Notes: generated by a model not told the origin, from the sequence alone. A stretch of 20,010 bases of DNA from an uncultured Sutterella sp. (GCA_905206365.1 CAJLHF010000036.1:1-20010), one strand, 5' to 3'; counted from the stretch's first letter, positions 7,787 to 16,911 are shown. Translations and numbers: made by a program.

Positions 7787-10700
7787 ATGCTTTTCCGATC
7801 GAAACTTCGGGCTTCCGTTCGTTCTTGCGACTCGTTGAACGTGTATCCGCTCACTCGCGTGGCGGCTGCGGTTGCCGCGCTCGTCGTCGCCTACGCGGAA
7901 CAGGCCGGGGCGGCGGTCTTCACGACCGGTATTACCGGGAGTGAAACGGGTTACGAATCCGTTCGCACCGCGGCCGAGGACGGCACCATCGTCTACAACT
8001 TCGCTGACGGCGACCGGATCGAACTTTCCAACCCGAGCGTGGATTCTTCGGTTGACGCGTCGAATGGTACTCGCCTTGAACTCAACGGCTCCCTCGGAAT
8101 CCGCCATGTGCGCCGCGCGCCTCGGGTTTTCGATTCGTCGTACGGCCTTTTTGCAGAGGGAATCGGCTCTTCCATCGTAACGGACGACCTTACGCTCGAC
8201 ATGCGCCACGAAGCTTACGTCGGAGCGCCCATCTCCTTCATTGCCTACGCGACCGGTATTTACACAGACGGCGGATCCGTTGCAGCCGGGAATATCGACG
8301 GCACGATTTGCGTAGCGGCGGACCGTTCTGCCGGAGACGGTTTCGCGACGGTGAACGCACTGAGTGTTGTGAACGACGGACGACTCGTCGTCGACGGGGA
8401 TGCCGACTTCGTGCTTTCCGCTTCGGCTTCGGCGGGGCAAGCGTCGATTACGGGTCTTTCTCTGAATCGCTCTTCCTACGACGCGCGGAATTACGCCTCC
8501 ATCGGGGGCCTCCTCCGTGTAACCGGAAGTGCGGTGATCGGTGAGGGGGATTACTCGAGCTTCAGTGATGCCGATGCCGCCGGAATTTTGGTTAACTCGA
8601 GCGGGGAGATGCTCGTCGGGCGTTTGGAGACCGATCTCAAGGCCGTCACCGAGGCCCGGGTCGGTCAAGCGGAGGCCACCGGCATCGGCGTTTCGGCCCT
8701 CTCCGATGAGGGAATGCTCGTTCAGGTCGGCTCGGCGGACATCCGAGTTTCGGCCCGAAGTTCCGGAGGCGGTGAATCGGCCGCATTCGGCATTACGTCG
8801 AATTCCGGTGCGGTCGTTCGTATCGGCGACAGTGCAATTTCCGTGACGGCCGTTTCGGAAAGCTCGGCGAAGGCCTACGGCCTCTATACCAACGCGGGTA
8901 CGATCGATCTCACGAGCGGTTTCGTCACGATAACGGTTCTCGGCGAATCGACGGGCTCGGCTAGGGTCGACGGGGTTTTAGTCGATAGCGGCACCGTTCG
9001 GATCGGCTCCGGAAACATCTCGGCCGTTGCTCTCGCGGGTGAGAACGGTACGTCGCGGGCGCTGGTCGCTCAGTACGGCACCACGATCGACTACGCCGGC
9101 GGGCATCTTTCGGCTACCTCCGACGGATGGCAGGCCGTGGGTCTCTATGCCGACGGCGGAACGATCCGCACCGGCAGCTTCACGGCTGAAATCGGCAACA
9201 TGCAAGCGGGTGAAAATCGTACGAATACGCCGCGAACCGTCGGGATGTGGCTCAGTGATCATGATTCGTCCGTTACCGTTGAAGGCGACGCCGATTTTAC
9301 GATGACTTCCTCGGGGAGTCGCGACCTTCTGATGTCGACGGGTGTGGCCTTGGGCGGAGAGGTGATTGACGAATTCCATAAGCTGACCGTCACCGGAGAG
9401 CTTTCCGTCAAGTCCGCCGTCACGCCTCTCGACGACGCGGTGCCCGACGCGTGGATTTTCTCTCGGGGCCTGTACGTCGATTCCGGAGTCGCCGTCGACA
9501 TCGGTTCGATGCGGCTCGACCTTTCGGCTGCGGCCCGTGCCCCCGAACAGTACGCCGAGACGACGGGCATCGACTGCTGGTCCGAAAACGGCTTGTCGAA
9601 GATTCGCATCGGCGACGTCGACATTCGGCTTTCGAGCATCGGCGAGAACGGTGCCGAAACCGGGAGTTACGGGATCTATGCCACGGCCTTGGCCGACGTC
9701 GAACTCGGCGCAGGCGACATCCGTACCTTCGCTTCGTCCGACGGCATAGCTTATGCCGTCGCCATCGAATCGGAGGGCGGACGAGTCACGAAGGGAGCAG
9801 GTACGCTTGCGGCCGTCTCGGACGGCGAGGCGTACGGCATCTATGCGGCAAAGGGCGGCTCCGTCACCTATGCCGGCGGAACGGTTTCCGTCGAAAGCTA
9901 CGGGACGGCGGCGCCTGGTTCAAGTGGTACTCTGCGAGCTGCGGGCATTCTCGGGCTCGAAGGTTCGACCGTTACGCTCACGGGTTCGACGTCGATTGAT
10001 GTGCGGGGTCCGAACGCCGCGGCCGCAATGCTTGAAGGGTCGACGCTCACGGTGGCAGGCGACCTCACGGCCGCCTCTTCGGGTGTCGGTCTTTCCATGG
10101 ATCCGACTTCAACGCTCGTTGTTGCCGAAACGGGCTCCGTCACCTTCGACTCGGTTTCAAGCTCCGGCACCACCCGCCTTGCGGCGGGCTCGAGCCTTAC
10201 CGTAACGGGTGAAAGCGACGTCGCGGCCAACACGCTCGGTTCGATCGAAGCGACGAACGCCCGCATCAATGTGGGCGCCGGCAGCTATGCGGTGACGTCC
10301 CTTTCGGGTACCGGAAACACGCTCCGATTCACGAATCTCGCGGACAATACGGGGGTCGTGTTCGACGCCCTCGTCACGGATCTTTCCCTGGCCGCAGCCG
10401 GCACCGCGAACGACCAATTCGCTTCGCCCGACGATGCGGCTCGGGCGGTGCTTGAAGCCGTCACCTTCACCGATCCCGCCACGACGCTCGGTGCGACCGA
10501 TCTCGTCGTGGAGGAAGGGGCCGTCAACGACGGCCTCACGGCCCGCGTCGGTGAAGACGGAACCCTCTCGAACGTTCGCGTAACGGAAAACACGAAGCTC
10601 TCGGCGCTCGGTTCGCTCACCCTGCTCGGCGCTTTCCAATGGCGCCACGACATGGCGGGCCTCTCGCGTCGCGCGGGCGAATTGCGTGACGCACCTCAAG

Positions 10701-11458
10701 GGGTCGGGACTTGGGTCCGCGCCTACGGGACGAATCTCTCCTACGGCGGCGTCGACAATACCAACTCGTCGATTCAGGTCGGTGCGGATACGGACGCGGG
10801 CGGCGGTTGGAAGCTCGGTGCGGCCTTCTCCTACACCGACGGATCGAGCGATCTGGCGGGCGGCTCCGCCGAGTCTGACGCCTACGGTTTGGCGCTTTAC
10901 GGCACGTACTTGAAGGAGAACGGCGCCTTCGTCGACCTCATCGCCAAGGTGAGTCGCCTCGAATCCGACTTTACGATCCGCGAAATGACGGGCTCGATCG
11001 ACAACAACGCCTGGAGCGTGAGCGTCGAAGCGGGTCACCGTTTTGCGTTTGCCGATCGGGCTTTCGTCGAGCCGCAGATCGCCCTCACCTACGGACGCGT
11101 GTCGGGCGACGACTTCGTGACCGGAAACGGCGTTCGGGTACAACAGGACGACTTCACGTCGCTCGTCGGTCGTGCGGGCGCTCGGGCGGGCTTTTTCCTT
11201 CCCGAGAAGAAGGGAACGCTCTACGCCCGCTTCTCGGTCCTCAACGACTTCGAAGGCGAACTCGATACCCGGGCCTCCGCGGGGAACGCACGAAAAACCG
11301 TGCACGACGACATCGGCGGGACGTGGGTCGAGTACGGGGTTGGAGCGAACTTCAACTTCACGCCTTCGACCTACGGCTACGTCGACTTCGAGCGGACGTC
11401 GGGCGGAGAGGTCGATGAAGACCTCCGTTGGAACGCGGGGGTACGGTTCGTCTTCTGA
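7787..11458 (+). CDS. Autotransporter (type Va secretion), large passenger, copy 1
   Basis: A 1223-residue classical autotransporter. Residues 1 to about 43 are a long signal peptide (basic N-region, hydrophobic core VAAAVAALVVAYA, cleavage near AGAAV). Residues about 44-960 form a passenger of degenerate units roughly 31-35 residues apart, built on an A-x-G-[ILV]-x4-G pattern (for example AFGITSNSG, AYGLYTNAG, VGLYADGG). It is rich in G, S, T, V and D with almost no cysteine, which suggests a right-handed beta-helix. From about 970 (GVGTWVRAYG) to the final Phe (WNAGVRFVF) lies a ~254-residue beta-barrel translocator. No protease or lipase motif is visible, so adhesion or aggregation is the likeliest role. 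The ATG at 7787 is chosen because AAGGAGG lies six bases before it. Residues 868-1182 are encoded by DNA identical to copy 2. Confidence 0.93.
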   Translation: MLFRSKLRASVRSCDSLNVYPLTRVAAAVAALVVAYAEQAGAAVFTTGITGSETGYESVRTAAEDGTIVYNFADGDRIELSNPSVDSSVDASNGTRLELNGSLGIRHVRRAPRVFDSSYGLFAEGIGSSIVTDDLTLDMRHEAYVGAPISFIAYATGIYTDGGSVAAGNIDGTICVAADRSAGDGFATVNALSVVNDGRLVVDGDADFVLSASASAGQASITGLSLNRSSYDARNYASIGGLLRVTGSAVIGEGDYSSFSDADAAGILVNSSGEMLVGRLETDLKAVTEARVGQAEATGIGVSALSDEGMLVQVGSADIRVSARSSGGGESAAFGITSNSGAVVRIGDSAISVTAVSESSAKAYGLYTNAGTIDLTSGFVTITVLGESTGSARVDGVLVDSGTVRIGSGNISAVALAGENGTSRALVAQYGTTIDYAGGHLSATSDGWQAVGLYADGGTIRTGSFTAEIGNMQAGENRTNTPRTVGMWLSDHDSSVTVEGDADFTMTSSGSRDLLMSTGVALGGEVIDEFHKLTVTGELSVKSAVTPLDDAVPDAWIFSRGLYVDSGVAVDIGSMRLDLSAAARAPEQYAETTGIDCWSENGLSKIRIGDVDIRLSSIGENGAETGSYGIYATALADVELGAGDIRTFASSDGIAYAVAIESEGGRVTKGAGTLAAVSDGEAYGIYAAKGGSVTYAGGTVSVESYGTAAPGSSGTLRAAGILGLEGSTVTLTGSTSIDVRGPNAAAAMLEGSTLTVAGDLTAASSGVGLSMDPTSTLVVAETGSVTFDSVSSSGTTRLAAGSSLTVTGESDVAANTLGSIEATNARINVGAGSYAVTSLSGTGNTLRFTNLADNTGVVFDALVTDLSLAAAGTANDQFASPDDAARAVLEAVTFTDPATTLGATDLVVEEGAVNDGLTARVGEDGTLSNVRVTENTKLSALGSLTLLGAFQWRHDMAGLSRRAGELRDAPQGVGTWVRAYGTNLSYGGVDNTNSSIQVGADTDAGGGWKLGAAFSYTDGSSDLAGGSAESDAYGLALYGTYLKENGAFVDLIAKVSRLESDFTIREMTGSIDNNAWSVSVEAGHRFAFADRAFVEPQIALTYGRVSGDDFVTGNGVRVQQDDFTSLVGRAGARAGFFLPEKKGTLYARFSVLNDFEGELDTRASAGNARKTVHDDIGGTWVEYGVGANFNFTPSTYGYVDFERTSGGEVDEDLRWNAGVRFVF
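10389..11331 (+). repeat. 943-bp identical tract, copy 1
   Basis: Compared line by line with 13849-14791 (offset 3460), every base agrees. The tract covers residues 868-1182 of the first autotransporter: the last ~100 residues before the barrel and most of the barrel. Differences begin at once on both sides (10388 and 11332), although the flanks remain homologous. Confidence 0.95.
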
Positions 11459-11479
11459 GGTTCACGAAAATCCGTAATC

Positions 11480-11525
11480 CCGAGTGTTCCCGAATCTTCC
11501 CCCGTTCCCAGAATACTCGGATTTT
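11480..11525 (+). terminator. Probable terminator between the autotransporter genes
   Basis: CCGAGTGTTC (11480-11489) pairs with GAATACTCGG (11511-11520) over ten pairs including one G-U, with a 21-base loop. The stem is followed by ATTTTC. The loop is long and the T-run short, so termination may be partial. Confidence 0.45.
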
Positions 11526-11541
11526 CATAGTAAGAACGTTT

Positions 11542-11570
11542 ACGACATGAGACGGTCGGATGCGTAAAGT
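11542..11570 (+). promoter_or_regulatory. Candidate promoter of the second autotransporter gene
   Basis: ACGACA (11542-11547, four of six for -35), a 17-base spacer and TAAAGT (11565-11570). The -10 position relative to the shared leader block matches that of the first autotransporter gene, which supports both calls. It suggests that each gene has its own promoter. Confidence 0.5.
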
Positions 11571-11578
11571 GCGATCAA

Positions 11579-11604
11579 CGGAGCTCTCCGACCGTCTCTC
11601 CGAA
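11579..11604 (+). promoter_or_regulatory. Leader hairpin and conserved block, second copy
   Basis: CGGAG (11579-11583) can pair with CTCCG (11586-11590), directly followed by ACCGTCTCTCCGAA. The hairpin arms differ in sequence from those of the first copy while a small hairpin is kept, and the downstream block is nearly unchanged. Confidence 0.4.
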
Positions 11605-11618
11605 AAAGGGTCTCTCTT

Positions 11619-14600
11619 ATGTGTTCCCGTCTGAAACTTCAGGATTCCGTTCGTTCATTCGGCACGTTTGCCGCGTGCCCGCTTACCCGCGTAGCGGCAG
11701 CGGTTGCGACGCTCGTCGTCGCCTACGCGCAGCCCGCTGCAGCGGCCGCCGTCTTCAACACCCCGCTGACTACCGATGAGATCGCCTACGAATCCGTCCG
11801 AACCGTGAACGACGACGGTACGATCGTTTTTCATTTCACCGAGGGCGATGTCATTCAACTTCCCGATCTCGACCTTTTCGAAGGCCCGGCCGTATACGTC
11901 AATCCTCGGTCGAGCGTTGCCCTTGAGGGGCCCCTTCGGGTCGTCAACCATCAAAGCGCGGATTGGCCGTGGGGCTCAAGTTACGGCGTCCGAGTCATGG
12001 GTGTCGAGTCGTCGCTTGTTTCGGATGATCTGACGCTCGATGTTTACGTCGAAAACTTCGGCGATTGGGCCGAGTTCGGCTCCGAAGCCGCGGGTGTCGA
12101 CGTCAGCTTGGGTTCGGCCACGACGGGCAATATTCAAGGCACCATTCGTGCCGTGGCGGACCGCAGCGACGCTCGGGGCAACGTGCTTGCCAAAGGTTTG
12201 ATCGTATCCGCCGACGGGCGGATCATCGTTGACGGAGATGCGTATTTCGACCTCACGGCTTCGACATCGGCGAAAAAAGCATTCGTATCCGGGCTCTACG
12301 TCATACCTTATGGTGATGACGACCCCGATTATGCTGCCGTTCGAGGACTTCTCCGTGTTACGGGCGGTGCTACCGTCGAGGCGGACAATACCGTGCCGGG
12401 TGCCAGAGCCGATGCTTACGGCATTGCTGCTCTGGACTATTCCGAAGTGAACGTCGGTCGTTTGGAAGCGGACCTCTACGCTTCGGTCGAATCACAAACC
12501 GGTGAAGCGCAGGCGATCGGTATCATGGCCTGGTCGCAAGTAGGCGTTCCCCTCGTTAACGTGGGATCGGCCGACATACGACTCACGGCCGAGAGTTTGA
12601 ACGAAGGCGTTTCCTCCGCTTATGGCGTGACGGCCAACGACGGAGGCCGCATTCGCTTGGGTGCGAGTACGTTCGACGTGACGGCGCTTTCGGAAAGTCC
12701 GGCTTACGCCTACGGTGTATATAGCTCTGCGGGCACGGTCGAAATCGAGAGCGGAAGCATCAAGGTCGTCTCCGAGGGCCGTGATCTCGTCGGTGAGGCG
12801 GTCGGTTTCGAGGCGCTTGAGGGCGCCTTGATTCGCAGCGGGTCGATTTCGATCGACGTGCAAAGTCCCTCGTACGACGCACTGGGTATTCGGATCGGCG
12901 ATGCGAATTCCCGAGTCGAGCTTTCGGGCGATGTTGCAGTACGTGCCCAATCGGGAGCCGATGCTTACGGGATCGTGACCCACTCGGGCGGCGCACTCGT
13001 CATGCGGGACGGACGGAATCTTTCCGTTTCCGTTACGGGCGCCCAATACACAACCGGCATTCACAATACCACCCGAAACGGCGCATTCGGCACCGTCGAC
13101 ATCGATGCACCGGTGACGATCGACGTCCAAGGCGAGAGGTTTGTTGTCGGCATTGCCAATACTCCCAAAATGAGCGATTCGGATTTCGTTGCGGGCGAAA
13201 ACGACGGCATCTTTCTGAGGGGCCCCACCACCGTCAATGTCCGTGCGAGCGGAGAAGGTGCGTCGGCAATCGGCTTCGAGGTCGAGAACGTAGTCTCCGA
13301 AACAGGCAAACGCCTGACCGCATCCGAAGTGTTCGTGCGTGACTTGACGCTCACGGTGACGGCCGACAACGGTGCTTCCGCAATGGGCGTCCTGGGTTTG
13401 GGCGGAAGTCTCATAACGTTCTCGGGGACCAACTCGATCACGATCAACGCCCCCGACGCTACGGCCATCTACCTGTCGAACACCCCCGTGGACGGGCAAG
13501 GGGGGGACCGCCTTACGGTCGACGGCAGCCTCGACGTTCGGGCCGCTTCGGGGATTATCATGGACGCGGGGGCCGAACTCGTCCTCACCGAAGGCTCGAG
13601 TGCGAGCTTTCCCGACATGCTGAGTTCGGGGACCGTCTCGCTTTCGAAGGGCTCAACCCTTTCCGTGGTGGGGCGCCCCAACCGGTATACCTCGTTCGGC
13701 ACGATTCGAGCGACGAACGCCCTCATCAACATCGGTGCGGGTTTCTATGACCTGGATTCACTCAAGGGCGAGGGGAACACGCTGCGTTTCACGAACCTTG
13801 CGGACAACTCGGGCGTCACGTTCGCTTCGCCCCTCGCCGATTTTTCCTTGGCCGCAGCCGGCACCGCGAACGACCAATTCGCTTCGCCCGACGATGCGGC
13901 TCGGGCGGTGCTTGAAGCCGTCACCTTCACCGATCCCGCCACGACGCTCGGTGCGACCGATCTCGTCGTGGAGGAAGGGGCCGTCAACGACGGCCTCACG
14001 GCCCGCGTCGGTGAAGACGGAACCCTCTCGAACGTTCGCGTAACGGAAAACACGAAGCTCTCGGCGCTCGGTTCGCTCACCCTGCTCGGCGCTTTCCAAT
14101 GGCGCCACGACATGGCGGGCCTCTCGCGTCGCGCGGGCGAATTGCGTGACGCACCTCAAGGGGTCGGGACTTGGGTCCGCGCCTACGGGACGAATCTCTC
14201 CTACGGCGGCGTCGACAATACCAACTCGTCGATTCAGGTCGGTGCGGATACGGACGCGGGCGGCGGTTGGAAGCTCGGTGCGGCCTTCTCCTACACCGAC
14301 GGATCGAGCGATCTGGCGGGCGGCTCCGCCGAGTCTGACGCCTACGGTTTGGCGCTTTACGGCACGTACTTGAAGGAGAACGGCGCCTTCGTCGACCTCA
14401 TCGCCAAGGTGAGTCGCCTCGAATCCGACTTTACGATCCGCGAAATGACGGGCTCGATCGACAACAACGCCTGGAGCGTGAGCGTCGAAGCGGGTCACCG
14501 TTTTGCGTTTGCCGATCGGGCTTTCGTCGAGCCGCAGATCGCCCTCACCTACGGACGCGTGTCGGGCGACGACTTCGTGACCGGAAACGGCGTTCGGGTA

Positions 14601-14918
14601 CAACAGGACGACTTCACGTCGCTCGTCGGTCGTGCGGGCGCTCGGGCGGGCTTTTTCCTTCCCGAGAAGAAGGGAACGCTCTACGCCCGCTTCTCGGTCC
14701 TCAACGACTTCGAAGGCGAACTCGATACCCGGGCCTCCGCGGGGAACGCACGAAAAACCGTGCACGACGACATCGGCGGGACGTGGGTCGAATACGGGGT
14801 CGGGGCGAACTTCAACTTCACGCCTTCGACCTACGGCTACGTCGACTTCGAACGCACCTCGGGAGGCGAAGTGAGCGAAGACTGGCGCTGGAACGCAGGC
14901 ATCAGGTACGTTTTCTGA
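11619..14918 (+). CDS. Autotransporter (type Va secretion), copy 2
   Basis: A 1099-residue tandem paralogue of the upstream autotransporter, 160 bases downstream of it. The signal peptide (1 to about 43; PLTRVAAAVATLVVAYAQ) closely matches copy 1. The first ~220 passenger residues are recognisably homologous (YESVRT, SSYGV, DDLTLDV, GLLRVTGG). The middle is strongly diverged and the passenger is about 124 residues shorter. It has the same A-x-G repeat style (AYGVTANDG, AYGVYSSAG, AYGIVTHSG). The barrel spans about 848-1099 and ends in WNAGIRYVF with the usual terminal Phe. The ATG at 11619 has only a modest ribosome-binding site (AAAAAGGG, eight bases away), weaker than copy 1, so expression may be lower. 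Residues 744-1058 lie in the tract identical to copy 1. Confidence 0.93.
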   Translation: MCSRLKLQDSVRSFGTFAACPLTRVAAAVATLVVAYAQPAAAAAVFNTPLTTDEIAYESVRTVNDDGTIVFHFTEGDVIQLPDLDLFEGPAVYVNPRSSVALEGPLRVVNHQSADWPWGSSYGVRVMGVESSLVSDDLTLDVYVENFGDWAEFGSEAAGVDVSLGSATTGNIQGTIRAVADRSDARGNVLAKGLIVSADGRIIVDGDAYFDLTASTSAKKAFVSGLYVIPYGDDDPDYAAVRGLLRVTGGATVEADNTVPGARADAYGIAALDYSEVNVGRLEADLYASVESQTGEAQAIGIMAWSQVGVPLVNVGSADIRLTAESLNEGVSSAYGVTANDGGRIRLGASTFDVTALSESPAYAYGVYSSAGTVEIESGSIKVVSEGRDLVGEAVGFEALEGALIRSGSISIDVQSPSYDALGIRIGDANSRVELSGDVAVRAQSGADAYGIVTHSGGALVMRDGRNLSVSVTGAQYTTGIHNTTRNGAFGTVDIDAPVTIDVQGERFVVGIANTPKMSDSDFVAGENDGIFLRGPTTVNVRASGEGASAIGFEVENVVSETGKRLTASEVFVRDLTLTVTADNGASAMGVLGLGGSLITFSGTNSITINAPDATAIYLSNTPVDGQGGDRLTVDGSLDVRAASGIIMDAGAELVLTEGSSASFPDMLSSGTVSLSKGSTLSVVGRPNRYTSFGTIRATNALINIGAGFYDLDSLKGEGNTLRFTNLADNSGVTFASPLADFSLAAAGTANDQFASPDDAARAVLEAVTFTDPATTLGATDLVVEEGAVNDGLTARVGEDGTLSNVRVTENTKLSALGSLTLLGAFQWRHDMAGLSRRAGELRDAPQGVGTWVRAYGTNLSYGGVDNTNSSIQVGADTDAGGGWKLGAAFSYTDGSSDLAGGSAESDAYGLALYGTYLKENGAFVDLIAKVSRLESDFTIREMTGSIDNNAWSVSVEAGHRFAFADRAFVEPQIALTYGRVSGDDFVTGNGVRVQQDDFTSLVGRAGARAGFFLPEKKGTLYARFSVLNDFEGELDTRASAGNARKTVHDDIGGTWVEYGVGANFNFTPSTYGYVDFERTSGGEVSEDWRWNAGIRYVF
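13849..14791 (+). repeat. 943-bp identical tract, copy 2
   Basis: Exact copy of 10389-11331. Downstream of 14791 the two genes differ at about two dozen positions in the last ~125 bases, many of them synonymous. Upstream of 13849 the homologous sequence is also diverged. The block is therefore an internal island of identity. Confidence 0.95.
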
Positions 14919-14927
14919 GCGAACGTC

Positions 14928-14963
14928 GCCGTCCGGATCCCGGCTTACCGAGTTTCGGACGGC
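14928..14963. repeat. Inverted repeat after the second autotransporter gene
   Basis: GCCGTCCG (14928-14935) pairs with CGGACGGC (14956-14963) across a 20-base loop, ten bases after the stop codon. There is no T-run, so it may protect the mRNA 3' end or act as a weak, factor-dependent terminator. Confidence 0.4.
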
Positions 14964-15089
14964 ATCCGCGACGAGAGTCGTCCGCAACGTCCTCTGCCCG
15001 AGCGTCGGTGACACTCGGGTAAATCCCGTCGCGCGTTCGCCGACGTTCGGCCGAGAATGACTCGAATACCCCGGTGCCCGACGGCTCGG

Positions 15090-15109
15090 TTGCGCGTTTT
15101 GTCGCGCAA
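15090..15109. repeat. Hairpin upstream of the flavoprotein gene
   Basis: TTGCGCG (15090-15096) and CGCGCAA (15103-15109) form a perfect seven-pair stem around TTTTGT, 45 bases before the start codon. It could be an operator dyad or an mRNA leader hairpin. No clear promoter was found in this 235-base gap. Confidence 0.4.
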
Positions 15110-15153
15110 TGCGTCCGACCGGGCATCGCTTGACAATCGGGAGGAATTTCACC

Positions 15154-16911
15154 ATGGCCAAACATTCCATCCGCATTTTGCGTGCCACCGCGCTCGCGCT
15201 TGCTCTCTGCGGCACGGCATTCGCCGCTCCGGTCACGACCGAAGGGACGGGCGTCGGGAAGCACGGCGACGTCACGGTCGCCGTCACCTTCGACGGCGGA
15301 AAAATAACGGCAATCGACGTCAAGTCTTCGCTTGAGAACCCCATTCTCGCCAAAGGGGTCTTCACGGATATGAAGGACGCCATGGTTCGCTACAACAGTG
15401 CGGACGTTGACGTCGTGGCGGGTGCCACGCTCTCTTCCGAGGCGTTGCGCACCGCCGTGAAGGCCGCCGCCGAAAAAGCAGGAGTTGCACTCTCCGGTCC
15501 CGTCGTCGTCGCGAAGCGTACGCCCAAGATTCCCGAAAAGAACATCTACGACGTCGTGGTTGTAGGGTCGGGCGGTGCGGGTTTTTCCGCCGCGATTACC
15601 GCGCACGATGCCGGTGCGAGCGTCGTGATTCTTGAGAAGATGCCCACCGTGGGCGGAAACTCCCTCATTTCCGGTGCGGAAATGGCGGCCGCGGGCTCCT
15701 GGGTGCAGCAGAAACTGGGCATCAAAGACTCGGTCGAGCAGCACTTTCAGGACACCATGAAGGGCGGTGACAATCTCGGCGACCCGGCCGTCGTGCGCAC
15801 GATGGTCGAAGGGGCGCTGCCCGCCGCGCTCTGGTGCCGTGACGAAATCGGCGTCGAATTCGTCGAAGACAACCTCTTCCATTTCGGCGGCCACTCCGTG
15901 AAGCGCTCCCTCATCCCGAAGGGTGCCACGGGCTCCGAATTCATCTCGAAATTCATGGCTGCGGCTGAAAAGCGCAACATCCCGATCGTCACGGGTATGA
16001 AGGCCGAAGAACTCCTTCGCGATGCCGACGGACGCGTTACGGGTGTTCGTGCCGTCATGGACGGGAAGGATTATGTCTTTGAGGCGCGCCGCGGCACGGT
16101 GCTCGCTACGGGCGGCTTTGCCGCGAACGTCGACATGCGCACGAAGGCGAACCCCTTCTACGGCGCGGGTTTCAAGACCACGAACATGCCGGGTGCTCAG
16201 GGTGACGGCATCGTCATGGCGGAGAAAATCGGCGCCGCGGTTGCCAACATGGACCAGATCCAGACCTATCCGATGTGCGATCCGGTCTCGGGCGCGATCG
16301 AACTGATCGACGACGCGCGCTTCGAAGGGGCGATTCTCATCAATCAGGAAGGTCGACGCTTTGTCGAAGAGCTCGAACGCCGCGACGTCATGAGCAAGGC
16401 GATTCTCGCGCAGACCGGTCAGTACTGCTACGCCCTTTTCAACCAGAAGGTCGAAGATCGCGCGCACGCCGTACAGAACCACCAGGACGAGGTCGCGGTC
16501 TTCAGTCGGACGGGCATCCTCTACAAGGGTGAAACCCTGAAGGACGTTGCCGACCATTTCAAGATTCCGCTTGACGCCTTGGAAGACACTGTCAAGAAGG
16601 TCTCTTCCTACGCGAAGACCGGGAAGGACCTCGACTTCAACTATCGCGGCAAATTCGAAGACCTCACGACGGGGCCCTACTGGATTTACCGCGGTGTTCC
16701 GTCCGTTCACCACACGATGGGCGGTCTGAAGATCAATCCGAAGGCTCAGGTCCTGGACTCGAACGGCAAGCCTATTGAAGGTCTCTGGGCCGCGGGCGAG
16801 GTGACGGGCGTCACGCACGGCTCGAACCGCCTCGGCTCCAACGCCTACGCCGACATCATCGTCTTCGGACGCATAGCCGGTGAGGAAGCCGCGAAGGCCG
16901 TAGCGAAGTAA
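15154..16911 (+). CDS. Periplasmic flavoprotein reductase (fumarate/urocanate reductase family)
   Basis: A 585-residue exported flavoprotein. Residues 1-24 are a Sec signal peptide ending TAFA|APV. Residues about 37-110 form an FMN_bind domain with VVAGATLSS, where Thr92 is in the position that ApbE-type transferases flavinylate. From 132 a FAD_binding_2 domain begins with VVVVGSGGAGFSA and an acidic strand end at LEKMPTVGGNS. The C-terminal active-site region has HHTMGG (His519/520) and THGSNRLGSNA with Arg559, the conserved catalytic features of fumarate-reductase-like flavoproteins. There is no heme domain. The family reduces an activated C=C bond (fumarate, urocanate and related acids) as a terminal electron acceptor. 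The substrate cannot be assigned from these motifs. The ATG at 15154 is preferred over an upstream ATG (15109) because GGGAGGAA precedes it and the signal peptide starts there. No electron-donor gene is adjacent. Confidence 0.9.
   Translation: MAKHSIRILRATALALALCGTAFAAPVTTEGTGVGKHGDVTVAVTFDGGKITAIDVKSSLENPILAKGVFTDMKDAMVRYNSADVDVVAGATLSSEALRTAVKAAAEKAGVALSGPVVVAKRTPKIPEKNIYDVVVVGSGGAGFSAAITAHDAGASVVILEKMPTVGGNSLISGAEMAAAGSWVQQKLGIKDSVEQHFQDTMKGGDNLGDPAVVRTMVEGALPAALWCRDEIGVEFVEDNLFHFGGHSVKRSLIPKGATGSEFISKFMAAAEKRNIPIVTGMKAEELLRDADGRVTGVRAVMDGKDYVFEARRGTVLATGGFAANVDMRTKANPFYGAGFKTTNMPGAQGDGIVMAEKIGAAVANMDQIQTYPMCDPVSGAIELIDDARFEGAILINQEGRRFVEELERRDVMSKAILAQTGQYCYALFNQKVEDRAHAVQNHQDEVAVFSRTGILYKGETLKDVADHFKIPLDALEDTVKKVSSYAKTGKDLDFNYRGKFEDLTTGPYWIYRGVPSVHHTMGGLKINPKAQVLDSNGKPIEGLWAAGEVTGVTHGSNRLGSNAYADIIVFGRIAGEEAAKAVAK

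Noticed and set aside
15130..15135. Perfect TTGACA upstream of the flavoprotein gene
   Set aside because: A -10 box 17 bases downstream would fall at the start codon, and there is no such hexamer, so it cannot be the -35 of this gene.
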